DNA of 64,000 nt from Albugo candida (Eukaryota > Oomycota > Peronosporomycetes > Albuginales > Albuginaceae), in NCBI GenBank assembly GCA_905220665.1, contig CAJNAR010000144.1:124001-188000 (forward strand). The letters are read 5' to 3'. This document shows positions 58,356-64,000 of the stretch, one piece after another. Numbering within the stretch: the stretch's first letter is position 1; each line of letters starts with the position of its first letter. A program made the translations under genes and the position numbers. The notes below the pieces were generated by a model. It was not told where the DNA came from, searched no databases, and saw only the letters and a program-made list of their open reading frames with translations.

Positions 58356-59843
58356 GGCCGCATTGACGTACAATTTGGCCAAGGATAGATACAATTGGTG
58401 CTACAACACACAAGCGCAAAGACATTTGAACAATCGTAGACTATCGTGGCCGTGAATACGCGTGCTCGGCGGTTCGTCCTCTATCAATGCAATGGTATAC
58501 ATTCGAGGTCACGCAAAGGATTATAATAATTGGGAGAAAGTGGTGCAACAGGATGGAGCTATGCCGATTGTCTACCGTACTTTCGTAAATCACAATCGCA
58601 TTCTTTAGGTGCGAATGCGTATCGTGGAGGATCAGGTCCTTTACATGTCACACGTGGGAATCAGAAGAATCAGATCTTATTCCAGAAGTTCATTGATGCC
58701 GCGATGCAAGCTGGTTATCCATTCACAGACGACATGAATGGGTATCAGCAAGAAGGATTTGGCTGGATGGACATGACCATCCACAAAGGATGTCGTTGGA
58801 GTGCTTCACAGGCGTACCTTTGGCCTTCTATCAAACGTCCAAATCTAAAAGTCATCACCAATACAATGACCACGAAAATCGAGTTTCAAGGTCTTCGAGC
58901 CACAGGAATTAGTGTTGAATGCAACTAAGTTGATTCTGGAATACAAATGGGTGTCAAACATCAATTGACTGATGTTACTATTTGTAGATCATTCTCTCTG
59001 GCGGTGCGACCAACTCACCTCAACTCTTACTGCTGTCTGGCGTGGTCGATGCTGATCACTTGAAGCAAGTCGATGTACCACTAGTGCATCATGTATTGGC
59101 TGCTGGACAAAATCTTGAAGATCATCTAAACCTTTACGTTCAATATGAATGCAAACAGCCAATCACATTGCATCGTGCAACTTGGCACGAATTCAATCGT
59201 CTCGTCCTATTTTGACCTAATTCTTTCTCGCGCGATTAGGAAATATCCTCATACTCTGTTCCAAATCGCTTTGTAATGGCTACTTTTCCAGACTGGTTGG
59301 GGTGCAAGCGCTCATCTTGAATCAGGTGATTTATTCGAAGGTATTCTCCTGATGTTAGATATCTTCCGTCCTGATATTGTTGTGCCTCTTGCCCATCCGA
59401 TCATCGACCCAAATTACCTTGACACCTTACAAGATCGCATCGATATTCGAGCTGCTGTTCGACTAACTCGCGAAATATTCGAGCAGAAGGGCTTCGATGC
59501 ATACCGTGGGAATGCAATTTCACCAGACGTTAATGTCCAGTCAGATGAAGAAATATATGCGTGGGTCCGTCAGCATGCAAAGAGCGCGTATTATACCTCC
59601 TGCACGAATCGGATGGGATCGGAATCTAATTCTGACGTAAATCCTTACCTTCAAGTTCACGGACTCGAATGTTTACGGGTGGTCAATGCGTCGGTAATGC
59701 CAAACGTCGTTAGTGGGAATTTGAATGCTCTGACGATCATGCTCAAAGAGAAAAGAGCCGATATAATACTCAAAAGTGAGCCGCTGGTCAAAGAAATCGT
59801 ACAAGTTTATGAGCCACCGAGCTGGAAAGATTCGCAACGATAG
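58350..59843 (+). pseudogene. Choline dehydrogenase, decayed copy 3
   Basis: It begins at ATGCCGGCCGCATTGACG of exon 1 (codon about 77 of the intact gene), directly after the carboxypeptidase fragment. Differences from the intact gene: CGAGGA to TGAATA makes a stop in the PRGRV signature; a base is lost near 58538. About 40 bp with the exon 1 donor are deleted at 58926. One base is missing in the SGGFIR segment near 59330, and about 160 bp of exon 4 are lost at 59388. From there to the stop at 59843 the frame is open and close to the intact gene. It cannot be functional. Confidence 0.88.
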
Positions 59844-59879
59844 AGAATTTCACAGAACATGATTTTTTCATTAAGAATT

Positions 59880-60120
59880 ACCTTTCTCTTGAACGCGAAC
59901 TCGAACTTTTACTAGACTCAGATTCCGAGTCCTCACGACTAGAATCAGCTTCTGAGTCTTCACTGCTTGAGTCGCTGGAGCTACTGCTTACACTCAAAGC
60001 TTGGGAGGTTTTGAGGTCGTAGTGGCTTCTTTAGTCGTTGATTTCTCGCGATTGAATGGCTGACGTAACTTCGGATTCCAAATTTGTTAAGACCGCGAAG
60101 CACGCACTCGATTTGCTGGT
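59880..60120 (-). pseudogene. ZCCHC10-like remnant, copy 3
   Basis: The Ser/Asp/Glu-tail DNA and the 'NRE...NPKLRQP' region are recognisable on the minus strand next to the decayed choline dehydrogenase, as in the other two units. The zinc-knuckle part is missing beyond about 60120, where the sequence switches to the segment shared with 27.2 kb. Confidence 0.6.
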
Positions 60121-60235
60121 GTATTCATGTATCTATCATCCAAGAAATCATTACCGAATCTAATGTTAATTTTTAGCATAAGTGCGTTAATCCTCTATTT
60201 TGGTGTATGGCGGGCCCCCGGTATATCCCTTCTTT

Positions 60236-60610
60236 ACATATGCGAGCGAGAAGATTACCAGTCGACAATGTATGCACACAAGTTCTCATTTTATAGTGTT
60301 GTCTTACAGCTTCTCCTGGCGCTGCACTGATGCTTCTTCAAAGCGTAGAGGCAGCAGACGAAGAATCTTATCTTGGGAAGGCAATGGAGCCAAAGGAGGA
60401 CATGCAAGATGAGATAGTCACGATAGTATGAGAAAGTATGGCATGTCGTGAAGGAGGCTTTTCATAAAAACTGGCGACGATAATATAGCAATTGCCACTG
60501 CAAGAGGTGGTCACTGCATCGAGACTAAAAGTCCTTAAAAAAACATCGCACTAGAGAAACCATTATAGAAGGTTGTAGTGTGCTTCGCACTAATTGGAGA
60601 AAGCGTATAT
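60236..60610. repeat. Shared accessory segment, copy 2
   Basis: Counterpart of 27236-27600; the same block order and similar length. It precedes member D as copy 1 precedes member A. Confidence 0.7.
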
Positions 60611-60699
60611 CTGCTCAAAAAGCGAATGTATTTGACGGTTCATCATTTATTTTGTGCTACCGACTTGGACCGAACGACTCGTTTTCTCACTTGGTGTCG

Positions 60700-61546
60700 C
60701 TAGTTCTTCTTTTTCTTCCCCTTCGTCTTATTGCTGGAGTTAATATTCTTGCTCGTAGTCGCAGACGGCCCATCTGGTCGCTTTGAAGATGCTGTGAGTT
60801 CATCCTGCAGCTCCTCTCCATCGTCTTTGGTGGATGGCTTTTTATTCATTGCAGCCGTGTGTATCCCATCCGATGACCGGGGCAGTGTCGTGTGCTGACC
60901 TTGTTCGATAGGGGTTTTAGGTAGATACAATTTCACGTACCTTTTTTTTATTTTCTCGTATCGTTTATAAAGAGTCCGAGCCTGACCAGTTTCCTCTATG
61001 ATCCTAGCTTCCTCTTTGCAACTCTGCTCACCTTCAGCGGAAGTGGAAGTCTCCTCGCTTGACGACGTGGATGGGTCAACGCATGGATTTGTTGCATAAA
61101 GGTTTTGGTACAACCAATTGATGTATTCTTCTTTGTCTTGCCGGGTCACGCCTATGTACGCCAGGACAACGCTAATTATTATATAGATCAGAATTACAAT
61201 TACTGTTTTTACCGTTCTTATCCAAGTTCACCTCCAGCCACATGTACGCCGTTGCCGCTGCATATTTCCGCATGATTGAGAGTTCTGGGAATTTTGGGAT
61301 AGATGCTTCCTTAACTAAGCCATTGAATCTTTCGATCGTATCCTTTGTTGCGTATGGGAACTCATGGAAGCGCTTTTCTTCACGAACGCGAATTGCGAGC
61401 TCGAGCTCGATAACAGGTCTTCTTCTTTTATAATCGTCTATCATACTTTTGGACACCTCATTCTTCGACACTTGATCCGTCTGCGAACTCGAATTGATCA
61501 TTATGAATGAGATGATCCCTATCAATTGAACAGCAATGTTGTTCAT
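60700..61546 (-). CDS. Candidate secreted protein, family member D
   Basis: Exon 1 (61546-61213) and exon 2 (61151-60700) join in phase (intron of 61 bp, GTAAAA...ACATAG) to about 261 aa. The leader MNNIAVQLIGIISFIMINSS (residues 1-20) is nearly identical to member A. The mature part has charged helices (ELAIRVREEKRFHEF) and WLEVNLDKNG at the exon junction, where A has WIKENLDKEG. Exon 2 starts GVTRQDKEEYINWLYQN, has a Ser/Glu-rich patch (STSSSEETSTSAEGEQ), a YKRYEKIKKRYVKLYL basic helix and ends in KTKGKKKKN. No RXLR or CHxC motif. The intact start, splice sites and tail suggest this is the best-preserved member of its subfamily. Function unknown. Confidence 0.65.
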
Positions 61547-61830
61547 TCTTTTCAATTCTTTAGTATGAAATGTTTAGTCGAAAGCGAATCGAACAATGGG
61601 CACTCAAAATTTACAAGGATGGGTAACCCGGAGGATGTGAGTGTGCTACTTGCGAGGGTGTTCCATATTTAGTACGACTTCGAGCCTAACGAAGCAACTA
61701 TATAATTTTATTGTATCAGGACAAAGTTAAGTGGCTACACCTTGACCACGTCGAAAATCCTAACGGAAAGTTGACATTGGTGCTGCTTTGCTCAATCTTA
61801 AATGCAGGAAAAGGAATTCTCAAGAACGCA
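61547..61830 (-). promoter_or_regulatory. Conserved 5' flank of member D
   Basis: It matches the flank of member A (28502-28780) in order and spacing. It is the most probable promoter region; no named element is seen. Confidence 0.45.
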
Positions 61831-61929
61831 AGAAACAAGGCGAATGAATACCTAATTAGTATGAACCGAGTAGAAGTTAAGCAGTCAACAGACATTTGCC
61901 CAGTTGGCTAAATTTCGAAATCTAATTCC

Positions 61930-63290
61930 TCTGATTTCTCGTTAAAATCCTAAACGTTTCCCTATGGCTTCTAAAATTGCGCGTTGCTTTCAAAATTTTA
62001 CCGAGGCCGACGCATTTCCTTAAGATTATAGTCCTATGATGTACAAAAAATGATACGACGCATTCCTGAGCTTCTAAGAAAAATCCGACTCATTCCTTGA
62101 GATTTTTCTGTTAAATTCCCACTCATTTGAGTATAAACTCCAACACATACCCTCTTCGGTTTGAGATACAGCCCTGATATCTCTCTTTCCTTTTTTACAA
62201 TTACGATCAAAGTGTCTATGCTATCCCTGCTACTTACTGCCTGGGCTATTATCTATAGCACATATATTGGAGACACGGGAGCGGCTGTGCCACTTGACCA
62301 TACATCACAGTCCCCTAGATAATTGATCTAGTCAATACTTGTGATACTTTCTATTATTCCTGCAAGTGTAGGATGCGGTGCCAGTAGCAATAGAACAGAT
62401 TGAAAACCACTATCCACCTGCCGTACCTGCAGCATCCATCTGCGAGAACGAACGAGCGCATCAGATGAAACAAAGCTGCTAATCGTTCGGCCTTTTACCA
62501 GTTGGTTATGCTACTTTTCTATCTTATGCTGCTTACGGTAGTACCGATTGAAGGCGATTATTTATCGCACTAATACTCGCTATTAAGCAACTGAGACAGT
62601 GTATAGATTCCACCGGCATCATACTCTTACGCAATGTAATGTAAAGGCTGTGGATTACAAGTAGATGCTCTATGGAGGTGGCCTTGATGAAAAGATTCAT
62701 CAGCCATTGTCGAACAGAAGGCACATTACAAAGCCATCAGACAAAATATACCGTGCCGTGAAAAAAGCGTCTCTCAATCGATTATTGAGAAGTGTGATTG
62801 ACTCAGATAAAGTGTGTTTTCGACTTCTTAGAGATTCTACATTTCGATCAGGAAATCATTTAGGTCAAGTTGGACTAGTTTTGTCCTTTTGGCGCCATAC
62901 ACGTGTCTAAAGTGTCGATAGATTTTCCTCATTGGCCTACTAGGCGCAGTTTATTGCAATAGTAGTCATTCTAGCGCATACGTTTTGTTTTTGTCCGGTG
63001 CTCGTAATTATTGACATTTATAGCCCATTCGCTTGGCGTTTATTACCTGTACGAACACACGTATATTAATATTTACAAGATAATTCATCACATGCGCGAC
63101 CAACGATGCACGGCATAGCCGTAATCTTGTTGATACGGATCGAATGTGTCAACTATGTAGACTACACACGCACCCTGTTCAGACTGTGTGCTTTCAGATC
63201 CATGAAGGCAAGACATCCATTGGACTCATTTACTTATTAGTCGTGTAATAAAGCTGCGACAACTCCGCATGAACAATCGAATTAAGGACA
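61930..63290. repeat. Accessory repeat R, copy 4
   Basis: It contains minisatellite units (cttctaagaaaaatccgac, tctgttaaattcccac), the conserved tctttccttttttacaattac block near 62185 and the inner frame with HQPLSNRR (62665-62910). The last part (62930-63290) is nearly identical to 55640-55990 except for an insertion near 63020-63050. It leads into the second DAHP synthase. Confidence 0.7.
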
Positions 63291-63345
63291 CAATAAACAG
63301 AAAAACACTTATCCATGCAAATTACTTCGTTAAGGATATAAACAA

Positions 63346-64000
63346 TTATCCATGCAAATGTTTTCGTCGTTTTCGAACAGAAGCGGCGAGTTTGCGCAAT
63401 ACATCCATAGTAGTGTTCCATCCCATGCATGCATCCGTAATACTCTTCCCATACTTTAATGGTTGACCGGGAACAAGTTTCTGATTTCCTTCCTCCAAGT
63501 TCGACTCGAGCATTACTCCAATGATGCGAGCGTCTCCATTCTCAACCTGCTGTCCCACGTTCTCGGCTACTAGCGGCTGATTCGCGTGATTCTTGCTTGA
63601 GTTGCCATGTGAGCAGTCCACCATCACATTTTCGGTTACATTCGCTTTGCGCATCAGATCACATACTCTGTCAATGTGCTCCTTTTCATAATTCGGTCCT
63701 GAGCTCCCACCACGGAGTATTGTGTGACAACACTCATTACCCTGAATAAGAGCCTCAGATTCACAAGTATGCAACATTCATGGCACGTACTGTTGTATTC
63801 ACAATAGAAGCCAGACCTTGCGTGCTGACACTCAAAAAGCAATGCGGATGACGAGCAGCCACAACTGCGTCCACTGCTAATTCCCTGCATATATAGAATC
63901 GTCAGTGTCATTTAAGTGTGCAAACGACCGCAGGATACTCACAAAGAGCCTCCAGTTCCATTTTTGAATCCAATTGGCATGGAAAGCCCTGACGTCAACT
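63346..64000 (-). CDS. DAHP synthase (class I), better-preserved copy, cut by window end
   Basis: The visible part covers the C-terminal exons: the last exon (63741-63346) encodes GNECCHTILRGGSSGPNY, VMVDCSHGNSSKNH, IIGVMLESNLEEGNQ and YGKSITDACMGWNTTMD, all class I DAHP synthase blocks with metal and phosphate ligands (Cys/His/Glu/Asp). The next exon reads ELAVDAVVAARHPHCFLSV, including the seven residues missing from the copy at 56 kb. Introns agree with that copy. The gene continues past 64000, so intactness of its 5' half is unknown. Product: first enzyme of the shikimate pathway. Confidence 0.85.

Overview
This window looks like nuclear DNA of an oomycete, most likely a white-rust (Albugo-type) pathogen. 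The evidence is very closely packed genes, frequent introns of about 47-75 bp with GT..AG ends, eukaryotic gene families (UPF3, p24, RAB28, cytosolic ValRS, mitochondrial TyrRS with an S4 domain), a stramenopile-style mix of metabolic genes, and Mutator-like and Ty1/copia remnants. The genus is an inference. I see no rRNA, CRISPR array or convincing tRNA.

Layout. 1-6.8 kb is a decayed Ty1/copia-like retroelement zone. 6.8-26.9 kb is a compact core of apparently intact genes: an orphan 634-codon gene (-), a TauE/SafE-type transporter (+), two hypothetical genes (-), valyl-tRNA synthetase (-), a divergently transcribed TDRD3/RMI1-like OB-fold gene (+), UPF3 (+), RAB28 (+), a p24/TMED cargo receptor (+), a bacterial-type mitochondrial TyrRS (+) and a mitochondrial choline-dehydrogenase-type GMC oxidoreductase (+). 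The last five lie 26 to about 325 bp apart. I rebuilt most of these genes across introns from reading phase and splice signals, so exon limits are predictions.

26.9-64 kb is an accessory block made of repeated, diverged segmental duplications. It carries four copies of a previously unrecognised two-exon gene family (A, B, C, D at about 28, 37, 51 and 61 kb, all on -). Three keep an ATG and an N-terminal signal-peptide-like segment, followed by charged, Ser/Lys-rich mature regions. None shows an RXLR or CHxC motif. Each is preceded (higher coordinates) by a shared repeat with a degenerate minisatellite. Interleaved are broken copies of the neighbouring core genes: two decayed choline dehydrogenases, a TyrRS exon scrap, a serine carboxypeptidase fragment fused to a choline dehydrogenase copy, NDUFAF7-like pseudogenes, ZCCHC10-like copies (one intact), and two DAHP synthase copies (one broken, one running off the window end). 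A 2.3 kb Mutator-like element sits in the repeat upstream of member C, and a roughly 105-bp-arm fold-back palindrome interrupts member C itself.

The core genes cover translation, RNA surveillance, vesicle traffic and mitochondrial metabolism with no shared pathway. The accessory block looks like a birth-and-death nursery for a candidate secreted-protein family, with housekeeping genes copied and broken alongside.
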